In this document: positions 35,635-44,872 of the stretch, in pieces
How the letters are laid out: each line of letters begins with the position of its first letter
Numbering within the stretch: position 1 is the stretch's first letter
Assembly (NCBI RefSeq): GCF_000716435.1
Contig: NZ_JNWO01000021.1
Span: 1 to 64,000 of the forward strand
Direction of reading: 5' to 3'
Length of the DNA stretch: 64,000 bases
Source of the DNA: Streptomyces xylophagus
GTDB lineage: Bacteria > Actinomycetota > Actinomycetes > Streptomycetales > Streptomycetaceae
Notes under the pieces: generated by a model
Databases searched by the model: none
The model's input: only the letters and a program-made list of their open reading frames with translations
Told to the model about the DNA's origin: nothing
Made by a program: the position numbers and the translations under genes

Positions 35635-36315
35635 TCAGGGGGTGACGGGTTGTGCCGTGAGCTGCTGTCCGTCGACCGTGACCGCGCCGGTCTCCGGGTC
35701 GATACGGGGTGCGGAGGCGGCCTTGCCGTCGCGGGTGACGATGCCGGTCTGGCGGCCGTTCGGCAGCACGATCCAGCCGCCGTCGATCTTGGCGCCGCGC
35801 ACCTTGGCCGTGGCACGCCACAGCCCGGACGGCTTGACGGCCTTGTCGGCGGTGAACACGTAGGACCGGCCCTCGTCCTTGACCGTGCCGTGGATCTTCT
35901 TGCCCTGCTGGAGCTTGCCGTCGAGGACGGCGCCGTTCGGGGCGGTGAGCTTCATGCTGCCGTCGTCCTTGACGGGCCCGCGCAGCCAGGCCTCCTTGTA
36001 GCGGCCGTCGCAGAAGTAGGCGACCGCCTTGCCGTCACGGATCGACACGGCGACCGACGCGGTGTCGTCGTCGGTGCGGCCGGCGTAACTGGCGTTCGGG
36101 ATCGGCGACTTCGACGGTGTCGGGCTGGGGGTGACAGTCGGAGTCGGTGACGCGGCCGCCGATTTCTTCGGCGAAGACGAAGGTGTCGCCGACGGCGATG
36201 CCTCGCTGTACGAGGACGACGCGGTCTTCGTCCCGGACGTCGCGTTGAGCGTCAGCATGAACAGGCCCAGCACCAGGCCCGCCAGAAGAGTGAGCAGTGG
36301 TCCAGGACGCTTCAT
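35635..36315 (-). CDS. Secreted or membrane-anchored protein, first gene of the Rieske operon
   Basis: 226 residues. An N-terminal hydrophobic segment PLLTLLAGLVLGLFML has no lipobox. It is followed by a Ser/Pro/Thr-rich linker to ~75 and a C-terminal beta-rich domain (TASVAVSIRDGKAVAYFCDG, WIVLPNGRQTG). I know no family name. ATG 36315 has GGGGGAGGA seven bases upstream; the longer open frame to 36942 is shadow. The 177-bp gap to the divergent YidB-like gene should hold both promoters. Co-transcription with the membrane protein and Rieske genes suggests an extracytoplasmic partner. Confidence 0.8.
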   Translation of the reverse strand: MKRPGPLLTLLAGLVLGLFMLTLNATSGTKTASSSYSEASPSATPSSSPKKSAAASPTPTVTPSPTPSKSPIPNASYAGRTDDDTASVAVSIRDGKAVAYFCDGRYKEAWLRGPVKDDGSMKLTAPNGAVLDGKLQQGKKIHGTVKDEGRSYVFTADKAVKPSGLWRATAKVRGAKIDGGWIVLPNGRQTGIVTRDGKAASAPRIDPETGAVTVDGQQLTAQPVTP

Positions 36316-36492
36316 TACTGTCCTCCCCCGAGGCGAGCTACCAGCCCATGAGAGCGGACTCGGGGCCGTGGGTAAAGAGGCATACGGGGATGATCTCACC
36401 CCAAGTAGCGGAACGGGATGATTCAGGTGACATTGGCAGGGTTCGAGGCCGGGCCCCGACCAGCGGCCGGCCGCTCTCGAAAGGCGTGACCC

Positions 36493-36915
36493 ATGGCGGG
36501 CAACGATCTCGGCAGCCTTCTCGGCGGTCTTCTGGGCGGAGGGGGCAAGAGCGGCGGTTCCGCCGGCAACATCCTCGGCGCACTGCTCGGGTCCCTCGGC
36601 GGCAGTGGCGGCGGCTCGGGCGGCAGCAATCCGCTGGGCGGGCTCCTCGACATGCTCGCCAAGTCCGGCCTGGCCGAGCAGAAGGACTCCTGGGTCGGCA
36701 CCGGCCAGAACCAGTCCGTCACCGGCGCCCAGATCCAGCAGGCGCTGCCCGACGAGACCCTGCAGAAGGTCGCCGAGCAGGCCGGCGTCACCCCGGACCA
36801 GGCCGCGACCGAGCTCGCGCAGGCGCTGCCCCAGGCCGTCGACAAACTCACCCCGGACGGCCAGGTCCCGCAGGCCGCCTCGCTGGAGGAACTGGTCCGG
36901 CAACAGTCCCTGTGA
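36493..36915 (+). CDS. YidB/DUF937 family protein
   Basis: 140 residues. A Gly-rich N-terminal half (LGSLLGGLLGGGG, then LLGSLGGSGGG) is followed by DMLAKSGLAEQKDSW and VTGAQIQQALPDETLQKVAE. The C-terminal part matches the YidB/DUF937 pattern GVTPDQAATELAQALPQAVD. Its function is unknown; no signal peptide. ATG 36493 has AAGG about nine bases upstream. It stands alone, 91 bases before aroH. Confidence 0.85.
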   Translation: MAGNDLGSLLGGLLGGGGKSGGSAGNILGALLGSLGGSGGGSGGSNPLGGLLDMLAKSGLAEQKDSWVGTGQNQSVTGAQIQQALPDETLQKVAEQAGVTPDQAATELAQALPQAVDKLTPDGQVPQAASLEELVRQQSL

Positions 36916-37006
36916 CCGTCTCGGTGGGCGGGCGCCGCGCACCCGTACCGAACGGGCTGACTAGGCTGGATGTACCAAGAGCCGTACATCAGCAAGGAGC
37001 CAAGCC

Positions 37007-37375
37007 GTGGCGGTACGAGCGGTCCGGGGCGCCGTCCAACTGGACAAGGACGAGGCCGGCCACATGGACGAGCAGGTCGGAGCGCTGCTCACCGCAGTCC
37101 TGGAGCGGAACGGCCTCACCGCCGACGACCTGATCAGCGTCTGGTTCACGGCCACGCCCGACCTGCACAGCGACTTCCCGGCGGCCGCCGCCCGCAAGCT
37201 CGGCGACGGCTTCTCCGACGTGCCGCTGATCTGCGCGCAGGAACTCGAGATCGCGGGCGCCATGCCCCGCGTGGTCCGCATACTCGCGCACATCGAGTCC
37301 GACAAGCCCCGCGCCGACATCACGCACGTGTACCTCGGTGCCGCGGCCGCCCTGCGCAAGGACATCGCCCAGTGA
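37007..37375 (+). CDS. aroH: Chorismate mutase, AroH class
   Basis: 122 residues, the length of Bacillus AroH. It rearranges chorismate to prephenate. Active-site equivalents are visible: the N-terminal Arg in VRAVRGA, and CAQELEIAGAMPRVVRI with Cys, Glu and Arg. GTG 37007 has AAGGAG about seven bases upstream. The stop overlaps the prephenate dehydrogenase start (GTGA), so the two steps toward tyrosine are made together. Confidence 0.95.
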   Translation: MAVRAVRGAVQLDKDEAGHMDEQVGALLTAVLERNGLTADDLISVWFTATPDLHSDFPAAAARKLGDGFSDVPLICAQELEIAGAMPRVVRILAHIESDKPRADITHVYLGAAAALRKDIAQ

Positions 37376-38457
37376 GGACCGCGCTCGTCATCGGCACCGG
37401 GCTCATCGGCACGTCCGCCGCGCTCGCCCTCGCCTCGCGCGGAGTCGTCGTCCACCTCGCCGACCACGACCCCGAGCAGGCCCGTACGGCCGCCGCGCTC
37501 GGCGCCGGCACCGACGAGGCGCCGGACGGTCCCGTCGACCTCGCGATCGTCGCCGCTCCGCCCGCCCTGGTGGCCGGGGTGCTCGCCGACGCGATGCGGC
37601 GGGGGGTGGCTCGGGGGTACCTCGACGTGGCCAGCGTCAAGGGTGGTCCGCGGCGGGAGTTGGAGGCGCTGGGGCTCGACCTGTCGTCGTACATCGGCTC
37701 GCATCCCATGTCCGGGCGCGAGAAGTCGGGTCCGCTGGCCGCGACCGGCGACCTCTTCGAGGGGCGGCCCTGGGTGCTGACGCCCACGCGTGACACGGAC
37801 ACCGAGGTGCTGAACCTCGCCCTGGAGCTGGTCTCGCACTGCCGTGCCGTGCCGGTTGTCATGGATGCCGACGCCCATGACCGTGCGGTCGCGCTCGTGT
37901 CCCACATGCCCCATCTGGTGTCCAGCATGGTCGCCGCGCGGCTGGAGAACGCGGAAGAGGCCGCCGTACGGCTGTGCGGGCAGGGGATTCGTGATGTGAC
38001 CCGGATCGCCGCGTCCGACCCCCGGATGTGGATCGACATCCTGTCCGCGAACCCGGGGCCGGTCGCCGACCTGCTCACCGATGTCGCGGGGGACTTGGAG
38101 GAGACGGTACGGGCGTTGCGTGCGCTGCAGTCCGCCGACGACTCCAAGCGGCGGGAGGGTGCGGGCGGCATCGAGGACGTGCTGCGGCGGGGGAACGCGG
38201 GGCAGGTTCGTGTTCCCGGCAAGCACGGGTCCGCTCCGCGGGTCTACGAGGTTGTGGCGGTGCTGATCGACGACCAGCCCGGGCAGCTGGCCCGGATCTT
38301 CGCGGATGCGGGGATGGCGGGGGTCAATATCGAGGATGTGCGGATCGAGCATGCGACGGGGCAGCAGGCGGGGCTTGTGCAGTTGATGGTGGAGCCGAAG
38401 TCGGTGCCGGTGTTGACTTCGGCGTTGCGGGAGCGGGGCTGGGCGATCCGGCAGTAG
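37372..38457 (+). CDS. tyrA: Prephenate dehydrogenase with ACT domain
   Basis: 361 residues. It decarboxylates prephenate to 4-hydroxyphenylpyruvate with NAD(P). The nucleotide-binding motif VIGTGLIGTSAALAL is at the very N-terminus, and IGSHPMSGREKSG holds the catalytic His. A C-terminal ACT domain (~285-361: VAVLIDDQPGQLARIFADAG) probably binds tyrosine for feedback. GTG 37372 overlaps the aroH stop. Codons toward the 3' end shift from C to G/T at third positions. The gene is followed by a dispersed repeat. Confidence 0.93.
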   Translation: MRTALVIGTGLIGTSAALALASRGVVVHLADHDPEQARTAAALGAGTDEAPDGPVDLAIVAAPPALVAGVLADAMRRGVARGYLDVASVKGGPRRELEALGLDLSSYIGSHPMSGREKSGPLAATGDLFEGRPWVLTPTRDTDTEVLNLALELVSHCRAVPVVMDADAHDRAVALVSHMPHLVSSMVAARLENAEEAAVRLCGQGIRDVTRIAASDPRMWIDILSANPGPVADLLTDVAGDLEETVRALRALQSADDSKRREGAGGIEDVLRRGNAGQVRVPGKHGSAPRVYEVVAVLIDDQPGQLARIFADAGMAGVNIEDVRIEHATGQQAGLVQLMVEPKSVPVLTSALRERGWAIRQ

Positions 38458-38482
38458 GCGCGGTGTGTGGGGGTGGGCGTCT

Positions 38483-38555
38483 TCTGGGGCTGCGCCCCCA
38501 GACCCCCGCTTCGGCCCTGAAGGGGCCTCGTCCTCAAACGCCGGACGGGCTGAAT
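38483..38555. repeat. Dispersed intergenic repeat of a Streptomyces type
   Basis: The sequence contains CTGGGGCTGCGCCCCCAGAC and CTCAAACGCCGGACGGGCTG, which I recognise as parts of a repeat found between many Streptomyces genes. TCTGGGG (38483-38489) pairs with CCCCAGA (38496-38502) as a hairpin, so it may terminate tyrA transcription. Confidence 0.7.
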
Positions 38556-38679
38556 TCTGCCGGCCTGCGTCAAGCAGGAACCGTCCGGCCGGACGAGTGA
38601 CGTGAACCCAGTAACCTTGTCCGGGGCGCACTCGCACCCCCACCCCGCTCACCACCCCGCACCAGGAAGGTGTCCTCCC

Positions 38680-39375
38680 GTGGAAAACGGCGCCGCCCGG
38701 ACCGCCCCGGCAGTGATTGTCGCCATCGACGGCCCCTCCGGCACGGGCAAGTCCAGCACGTCGAAGGCCGTGGCCTCGCAGCTCGGGCTGAGCTATCTGG
38801 ACACCGGCGCCCAGTACCGGGCGATCACCTGGTGGATGGTGAACAACGGGATCGACCTCACCGACCCCGCCGCGATCGCCGACGCGGCGGGCAAGGCGGA
38901 GATCGTCTCGGGTACCGACCCGGCGAACCCGACGATCAGCGTCGACGGCGTGGACGTGGCCGGCCCGATCCGCACCCAGGAGGTCACCTCCAAGGTCAGC
39001 GCGGTCAGCGCGGTGCCCGAGGTGCGGGCCCGGATCACCGAGCTGCAGCGTTCGCTGGCCGCCGAGGCGGAGCGGGGGATCGTGGTGGAGGGGCGGGACA
39101 TCGGTACGACCGTGCTGCCCGACGCCGATCTGAAGATCTTCCTCACCGCTTCCCCGGAGGCGCGTGCCGCCCGCCGCAGCGGTGAGCTGAAGGGCGCCGA
39201 CGTCCAGGCCACCCGTGAGGCGCTGCTGAAGCGGGACGCGGCCGACTCCTCGCGCAAGACCTCGCCGCTCGCGAAGGCGGACGACGCGGTCGAGGTGGAC
39301 ACCTCCGACCTCACGCTCCAGCAGGTCATCGAGTGCGTGGTCACCCTTGTCGGGGAGAAGCGGGCCGCCAAGTGA
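38680..39375 (+). CDS. cmk: Cytidylate kinase
   Basis: 231 residues, the normal length. It phosphorylates CMP and dCMP. The P-loop GPSGTGKSSTSKAVA is at ~17. LDTGAQYRAITWWM and EGRDIGTTVLPDADLKIFL are the CMP-binding and Asp-containing motifs. GTG 38680 is chosen, with AGGAAGG nine bases upstream; the open frame to 38602 overlaps the repeat region. It overlaps the acyltransferase start by four bases. The cmk-plsC-der order is common in actinobacteria and firmicutes. Confidence 0.95.
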   Translation: MENGAARTAPAVIVAIDGPSGTGKSSTSKAVASQLGLSYLDTGAQYRAITWWMVNNGIDLTDPAAIADAAGKAEIVSGTDPANPTISVDGVDVAGPIRTQEVTSKVSAVSAVPEVRARITELQRSLAAEAERGIVVEGRDIGTTVLPDADLKIFLTASPEARAARRSGELKGADVQATREALLKRDAADSSRKTSPLAKADDAVEVDTSDLTLQQVIECVVTLVGEKRAAK

Positions 39376-40043
39376 CAGCTCCAACAGCTTCGACAACTTC
39401 GACCGTCGCGTCGGAACGGGGCGCCGAGGTCGGGCGGCGCATCGGCGTCGGCCTGATGTACGGGCTGTGGAAGCCGCGCGTGCTGGGCTCCTGGAAGGTG
39501 CCCGCCGCCGGTCCGGTGATCCTCGCCGTCAACCACTCCCACGGCGTCGACGGCCCCATGGTCATGGGCGTGGCACCCCGGCCGACACATTTCCTGATCA
39601 AGAAGGAAGCGTTCGTCGGCCCGCTGGATCCCTTCCTGCTGCGCATCGGCCAGCTGAAGGTGGACCGTTCGATCGCCGACCGTACGGCGATCACCGGGGC
39701 GCTGGACGTCCTGTCGGCCGGCGGTGTGCTGGGGATCTTCCCCGAGGGCACCCGGGGCGAGGGCGACTTCGCCTCGCTGCGCGCCGGGCTCGCCTACTTC
39801 GCGGTCCGCAGCGGCGCCCCGATCGTGCCGGTGGCCGTACTGGGTACCGCCGAGAAGAGCGGACGGCTGATAAAGGCGCTGCCCCCGCTGCGCTCCCGCG
39901 TCGACGTCGTCTTCGGCGACCCGTTCGAAGCGGGCGACGGCTCCGGCCGCCGTACGCGCAAGGCACTGGACGAGGCGACCGAGCGGATCCAGAAGCAACT
40001 GGCCGCCCACCTGGACGACGCCAGGCGCCTCACCGGGCGCTAA
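39372..40043 (+). CDS. plsC: 1-acyl-sn-glycerol-3-phosphate acyltransferase family protein
   Basis: 223 residues, LPLAT superfamily. NHSHGVDGPM is the HX4D catalytic motif, and FPEGTRGEGDF binds the phosphate. The expected reaction is acyl transfer to lysophosphatidic acid at the membrane. One hydrophobic stretch near ~35-55 may anchor it. GTG 39372 overlaps the cmk stop (GTGA). Several PlsC-like paralogues usually exist, so the exact acceptor is not certain. Confidence 0.9.
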   Translation: MTAPTASTTSTVASERGAEVGRRIGVGLMYGLWKPRVLGSWKVPAAGPVILAVNHSHGVDGPMVMGVAPRPTHFLIKKEAFVGPLDPFLLRIGQLKVDRSIADRTAITGALDVLSAGGVLGIFPEGTRGEGDFASLRAGLAYFAVRSGAPIVPVAVLGTAEKSGRLIKALPPLRSRVDVVFGDPFEAGDGSGRRTRKALDEATERIQKQLAAHLDDARRLTGR

Positions 40044-40117
40044 GAGACACTTGAGTAGTGGATCACCCGAAATCCGGGGGTTCCACCGATCACCACGATG
40101 AACGAGGTACCGACTTC

Positions 40118-41593
40118 ATGAACGACCAGATCCAGCCCGACGGCTCCGGCGGGGAGCACGAGCACGGGGCGCTCGGCGATGCCGAGTACGCGGAGTTCAT
40201 GGAGCTCGCCGCCGTGGAGGGCTTCGACATCGAGGACGTCGAGGGCGCCCTCGACGAGGCAGGACACGGACCGCTGCCCGTCCTCGCCGTCGTCGGCCGG
40301 CCGAACGTCGGCAAGTCGACTCTCGTCAACCGCATCATCGGCCGCCGCGAGGCCGTCGTGGAGGACAAGCCCGGTGTCACCCGCGACCGTGTGACGTACG
40401 AGGCCGAGTGGGCGGGGCGCCGCTTCAAGGTCGTCGACACCGGCGGCTGGGAGCAGGACGTCCTCGGCATCGACGCCTCCGTGGCCGCCCAGGCCGAGTA
40501 CGCGATCGAGGCCGCCGACGCGGTCGTCTTCGTCGTCGACGCCAAGGTCGGCGCCACCGACACCGACGAGGCGGTCGTACGGCTGCTGCGCAAGGCCGGC
40601 AAGCCCGTCGTGCTGGCCGCCAACAAGGTCGACGGTCTCAGTGGTGAGTCCGACGCGGCTTACCTGTGGTCCCTCGGGCTCGGTGAGCCGCACCCCGTCT
40701 CCGCGCTGCACGGGCGCGGTACCGGCGACATGCTGGACGCTGTCCTGGAGGCGCTGCCGGAGGCGCCCGAGCAGCTCTTCGGGACCGCGGTCGGCGGCCC
40801 CCGCCGGATCGCCCTGATCGGCCGCCCGAACGTCGGCAAGTCCTCGCTGCTGAACAAGGTGGCGGGCGAGGAGCGCGTCGTCGTCAACGAGGTCGCGGGC
40901 ACCACCCGTGACCCGGTCGACGAGCTCATCGAACTCGGCGGCGTGACCTGGAAGTTCGTCGACACCGCCGGAATCCGTAAGCGCGTCCACCTTCAGCAGG
41001 GCGCCGACTACTACGCCTCGCTGCGCACCGCCGCCGCCGTCGAGAAGGCGGAGGTCGCGGTCATCCTGATCGACGCCTCCGAGTCCATCTCGGTGCAGGA
41101 CCAGCGCATCGTCACCATGGCCGTCGAGGCGGGCCGCGCGATCGTCCTCGCCTTCAACAAGTGGGACACCCTCGACGAGGAGCGCCGCTACTACCTGGAG
41201 CGCGAGATCGAGACCGAGCTGGCCCAGGTCGCGTGGGCGCCCCGGGTGAACATCTCGGCGCGCACCGGCCGGCACATGGAGAAGCTGGTCCCGGGCATCG
41301 AGACCGCCCTCGCCGGCTGGGAGACCCGCGTCCCGACGGGCCGCCTGAACGCCTTCCTCGGCGAGCTGGTCGCCGCCCACCCGCACCCGGTCCGCGGCGG
41401 CAAGCAGCCCCGCATCCTCTTCGGCACCCAGGCGGGCACCAAGCCCCCGCGCTTCGTGCTCTTCGCCTCCGGCTTCATCGAGGCGGGCTACCGCCGCTTC
41501 ATCGAGCGCCGCCTGCGCGAGGAGTTCGCCTTCGAGGGCACCCCGATCCACATCTCGGTCCGGGTACGCGAGAAGCGCGGCAAGAAGAAGTAG
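40118..41593 (+). CDS. der: Ribosome biogenesis GTPase Der
   Basis: 491 residues. Two tandem GTPase domains carry G1 motifs [14 protein letters not shown] and [15 protein letters not shown]3 DTGGWE and DTAGIR, and G4 NKVD and NKWD. A C-terminal KH-like domain ends [11 protein letters not shown]. Der acts in 50S assembly. The acidic ~45-residue N-terminal extension is usual in actinobacteria. ATG 40118 is chosen because it has GAGG about 11 bases upstream and matches the familiar MNDxIQP start; GTG 40058 lacks a ribosome site. Confidence 0.95.
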   Translation: MNDQIQPDGSGGEHEHGALGDAEYAEFMELAAVEGFDIEDVEGALDEAGHGPLPVLAVVGRPNVGKSTLVNRIIGRREAVVEDKPGVTRDRVTYEAEWAGRRFKVVDTGGWEQDVLGIDASVAAQAEYAIEAADAVVFVVDAKVGATDTDEAVVRLLRKAGKPVVLAANKVDGLSGESDAAYLWSLGLGEPHPVSALHGRGTGDMLDAVLEALPEAPEQLFGTAVGGPRRIALIGRPNVGKSSLLNKVAGEERVVVNEVAGTTRDPVDELIELGGVTWKFVDTAGIRKRVHLQQGADYYASLRTAAAVEKAEVAVILIDASESISVQDQRIVTMAVEAGRAIVLAFNKWDTLDEERRYYLEREIETELAQVAWAPRVNISARTGRHMEKLVPGIETALAGWETRVPTGRLNAFLGELVAAHPHPVRGGKQPRILFGTQAGTKPPRFVLFASGFIEAGYRRFIERRLREEFAFEGTPIHISVRVREKRGKKK

Positions 41594-41625
41594 CCGTAGG
41601 TGTAGTTGTACGGCCGGTTCTACGA

Positions 41626-41667
41626 CGAAGAGGGCGGCCCCTGTCTCCACAGGGGCCGCCCTCTTCG
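41626..41667. terminator. Bidirectional terminator between der and the convergent gene
   Basis: A perfect 19-bp stem (41626-41644 with 41649-41667) closing a CTCC loop. It lies between the der stop (41593) and the minus-strand stop at 41681. Confidence 0.9.
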
Positions 41668-41680
41668 TGTGCGTGCCGCG

Positions 41681-42106
41681 TCAGATGCCTCGGCGCGGGC
41701 CGGGCGGCAGGGCCGCCGGGATGTGGTGCATCCCGGTGTGGCCGTGCTGCTGGCCGACTTGGCCGAGCTGCCCGACGCGCTGCCACTGCGACTGCTGCCG
41801 GGCGCTGTAGGCCCCCGCGCTGTACGCGCTGTACGAACCCCCACCCAATGAGCCGCCACCCAATGAGCCGCCGAACGAACCGCCGCCGAACGAGCCGGTG
41901 CTGTGCGGGCTGTGCCCGAAGGCGGTGAAGCCCAGCTCCTCCTCGCCGCTGCGGTCACCCGGCAGCGAGCGGAAGGTCTTGACCCACTCCGAGTAGAGCC
42001 GGTCGTAGATCGGCGTGGCCGATGGACCGCCGGGGCTGTCCCGGTCCGACCGCGAGGACGGGATCGACTGGTAGGGCCGGCTGCGGGGAACGTCGTATGC
42101 GTGCAC
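41681..42106 (-). CDS. Hypothetical protein with Gly/Ser-rich centre
   Basis: 141 residues. An N-terminal block ATPIYDRLYSEWVKTFRSLP looks conserved and structured. A Gly/Ser repeat (GGGSFGGSLGGGSLGGGS) follows, and the C-terminus is HTGMHHIPAALPPGPRRGI. I recall proteins of this type, with TPIYD near the start and PAALPP at the end, in Streptomyces, without known function. GTG 42106 has only a weak GGA upstream. The Gly/Ser codons form a short DNA repeat (41838-41895). Confidence 0.7.
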   Translation of the reverse strand: MHAYDVPRSRPYQSIPSSRSDRDSPGGPSATPIYDRLYSEWVKTFRSLPGDRSGEEELGFTAFGHSPHSTGSFGGGSFGGSLGGGSLGGGSYSAYSAGAYSARQQSQWQRVGQLGQVGQQHGHTGMHHIPAALPPGPRRGI

Positions 42107-42143
42107 GTATGTCCAAACGACGCGTGACCTGAAGGGATGCGGC

Positions 42144-42932
42144 TCAGGTGCCCGCGAGCGGGAGCGCGGAGCCGACCAACTTGCCGTTCGCAGCGGCCTT
42201 GTCCAGCGCGCTGCGCAGCAGGTCCTCGCGGGGCTGGCGGCCGATCGAGCCGACCGGTGCCGCGAACATCAGCACCTGCTGGTGCTTGTTGGCGGCGGCC
42301 CGCCAGCTGTCGGTGACCTGGAGCGGCTGGTGCGCCTGCCACCAGGCCACCGGGGAACCGCCGTTGCTGCTCGGCTGGAGCACCGCGTGCAGCTGGCCCG
42401 CCGCGAGCAGCACCGACCAGCCGTGCAGCACGGGCGGCACGGTGGTGATCTCGCTGAGCGGCATGAAGCCCTGCTCGATGAGCAGCGGCAGGAAGTCGTC
42501 GCCGACGTCGGTCGAGCCGGGCCGCACGATGGGCGCGGTCGGCTCGACCACCAGGGCGGGGTGCAACTCCCCGGAGATCAGGACGAGTCCGCTGGTCACG
42601 CCGAGCACGGCCTGCTCGGGTACGGCCTTCTCCGGTGCGCCCGCCGGGGAGTGCGCGTTGCCGCTGATGGAGCGGACGGCGCCCTGCAGCTGCTCCTCGG
42701 TGACCTGGACGATCTGGGAGGGCAGGCAGGTGGCGTGGGCGAAGGCGAGGACGGCGGTCTCGTCGCCGATGAACAGGACGGTGCTGGTGCGCTCCAGATC
42801 GGAGTCGCCCTGGGTGCGGCACGACGTGCAGTCGTAACTGCCCGGGGCGTTGTCTCCGGCGAGCAGCCGGTCGGCTTCTTCGTCGCCGATCTCGGCGCGT
42901 ACGTCGTCGCTGACGTCGAGCATGCGCGGCAC
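42144..42932 (-). CDS. Conserved hypothetical protein with a CxxC site
   Basis: 262 residues. The start LDVSDDVRAEIGDEEADRLL leads to SYDCTSCRTQG, a possible metal or redox CxxC pair. The rest is a mixed alpha/beta domain (VLFIGDETAVLAFAHATCLP onward). No family is recognised, and there is no signal peptide. GTG 42932 has GGGAG seven bases upstream; an upstream GTG/ATG to 42977 is less well placed. It precedes the Gly/Ser protein on the same strand by 37 bases, so the two may be co-transcribed. Confidence 0.75.
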   Translation of the reverse strand: MPRMLDVSDDVRAEIGDEEADRLLAGDNAPGSYDCTSCRTQGDSDLERTSTVLFIGDETAVLAFAHATCLPSQIVQVTEEQLQGAVRSISGNAHSPAGAPEKAVPEQAVLGVTSGLVLISGELHPALVVEPTAPIVRPGSTDVGDDFLPLLIEQGFMPLSEITTVPPVLHGWSVLLAAGQLHAVLQPSSNGGSPVAWWQAHQPLQVTDSWRAAANKHQQVLMFAAPVGSIGRQPREDLLRSALDKAAANGKLVGSALPLAGT

Positions 42933-44147
<1,215 letters not shown>

Positions 44148-44196
44148 GCCGAACGGCCTTGAGATGAACGACCTCTGAGCCGAGCCGCTCCCGCGC

Positions 44197-44230
44197 CGCC
44201 CCCGCCCGGTCCTCCGACCGGGCGGGGGCG
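44197..44230. terminator. Bidirectional terminator
   Basis: A perfect 15-bp GC-rich stem (44197-44211 with 44216-44230) with loop CTCC. It lies between the Rpf-LysM stop (44147) and the stop of the convergent ABC ATPase gene (44237). Confidence 0.88.
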
Positions 44231-44236
44231 CGCCCG

Positions 44237-44872
44237 TTACGCCAGTTCGGCCGCCTCGCCGCTGAACACGACCGTCCCGCGCCGCAGTTCGTACACCAGG
44301 GCCGCCCGGCCGCGCAGCACCGGCGGCAATCGCTGTTCGGCCACGACCACGCACGCGTCCAACCCGCCCAGCAGTTCGTACGTGTGCGCCGCGACCGCGG
44401 GCGACATGCCCTGCGCCGGTTCGTCGACGAGCACCACACGCGCGCGTGCCAGCAGGGAGCGGGAGAGGGCGAGCATCCGCTGCTCGCCGCCGGAGAGGGT
44501 GCCGGCGCGGCGGGGGAGCAGGGTGCTCAACTGCGGGTACGCGTCGAGGGCCACGGAGTAGTCCCGCGCCGCGAGTTCGAGGTTCTCGTGGACGGTGAGG
44601 GACCCGAACACGGCCCGCCGTTCCGGCACCAGACACAGCCCCCGGCGAGCTCTTTCGTGAGCAGGCATACGGGTCACATCGGCGCCGTCCCACACCACCG
44701 CACCGCCCGACAGCGCGACCGTACCGGCGAGGGCGCGCAGCGCGGTCGTACGGCCGGAGCCGTTGCGGCCCAGCAGGACGGTGAGCCCGCGAGTGGGCGC
44801 GGCGAGGGTGATGCCGTGCAGGGCTTCGAGGGGGCCGTAGCGCACGCGCGCGTGGCGCAGGGAGATGGTCAT
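44237..44872 (-). CDS. ABC transporter ATPase, LivF type, with altered Walker A
   Basis: 211 residues. It aligns with branched-chain-amino-acid LivF ATPases: LVPERRAVFGSLTVHENLEL, signature LSGGEQRMLALSRSLLAR, and Walker B VVLVDEPAQGMSP. Walker A at 35-43 reads GRNGSGRTT; Arg41 (CGT) replaces the invariant Lys, which usually weakens or abolishes hydrolysis. It is shorter than most LivF (about 235). Its ATG 44872 overlaps the stop of the large fusion gene (ATGA), so it is made with it and would pair with the LivG domain of the fusion. Confidence 0.88.
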   Translation of the reverse strand: MTISLRHARVRYGPLEALHGITLAAPTRGLTVLLGRNGSGRTTALRALAGTVALSGGAVVWDGADVTRMPAHERARRGLCLVPERRAVFGSLTVHENLELAARDYSVALDAYPQLSTLLPRRAGTLSGGEQRMLALSRSLLARARVVLVDEPAQGMSPAVAAHTYELLGGLDACVVVAEQRLPPVLRGRAALVYELRRGTVVFSGEAAELA

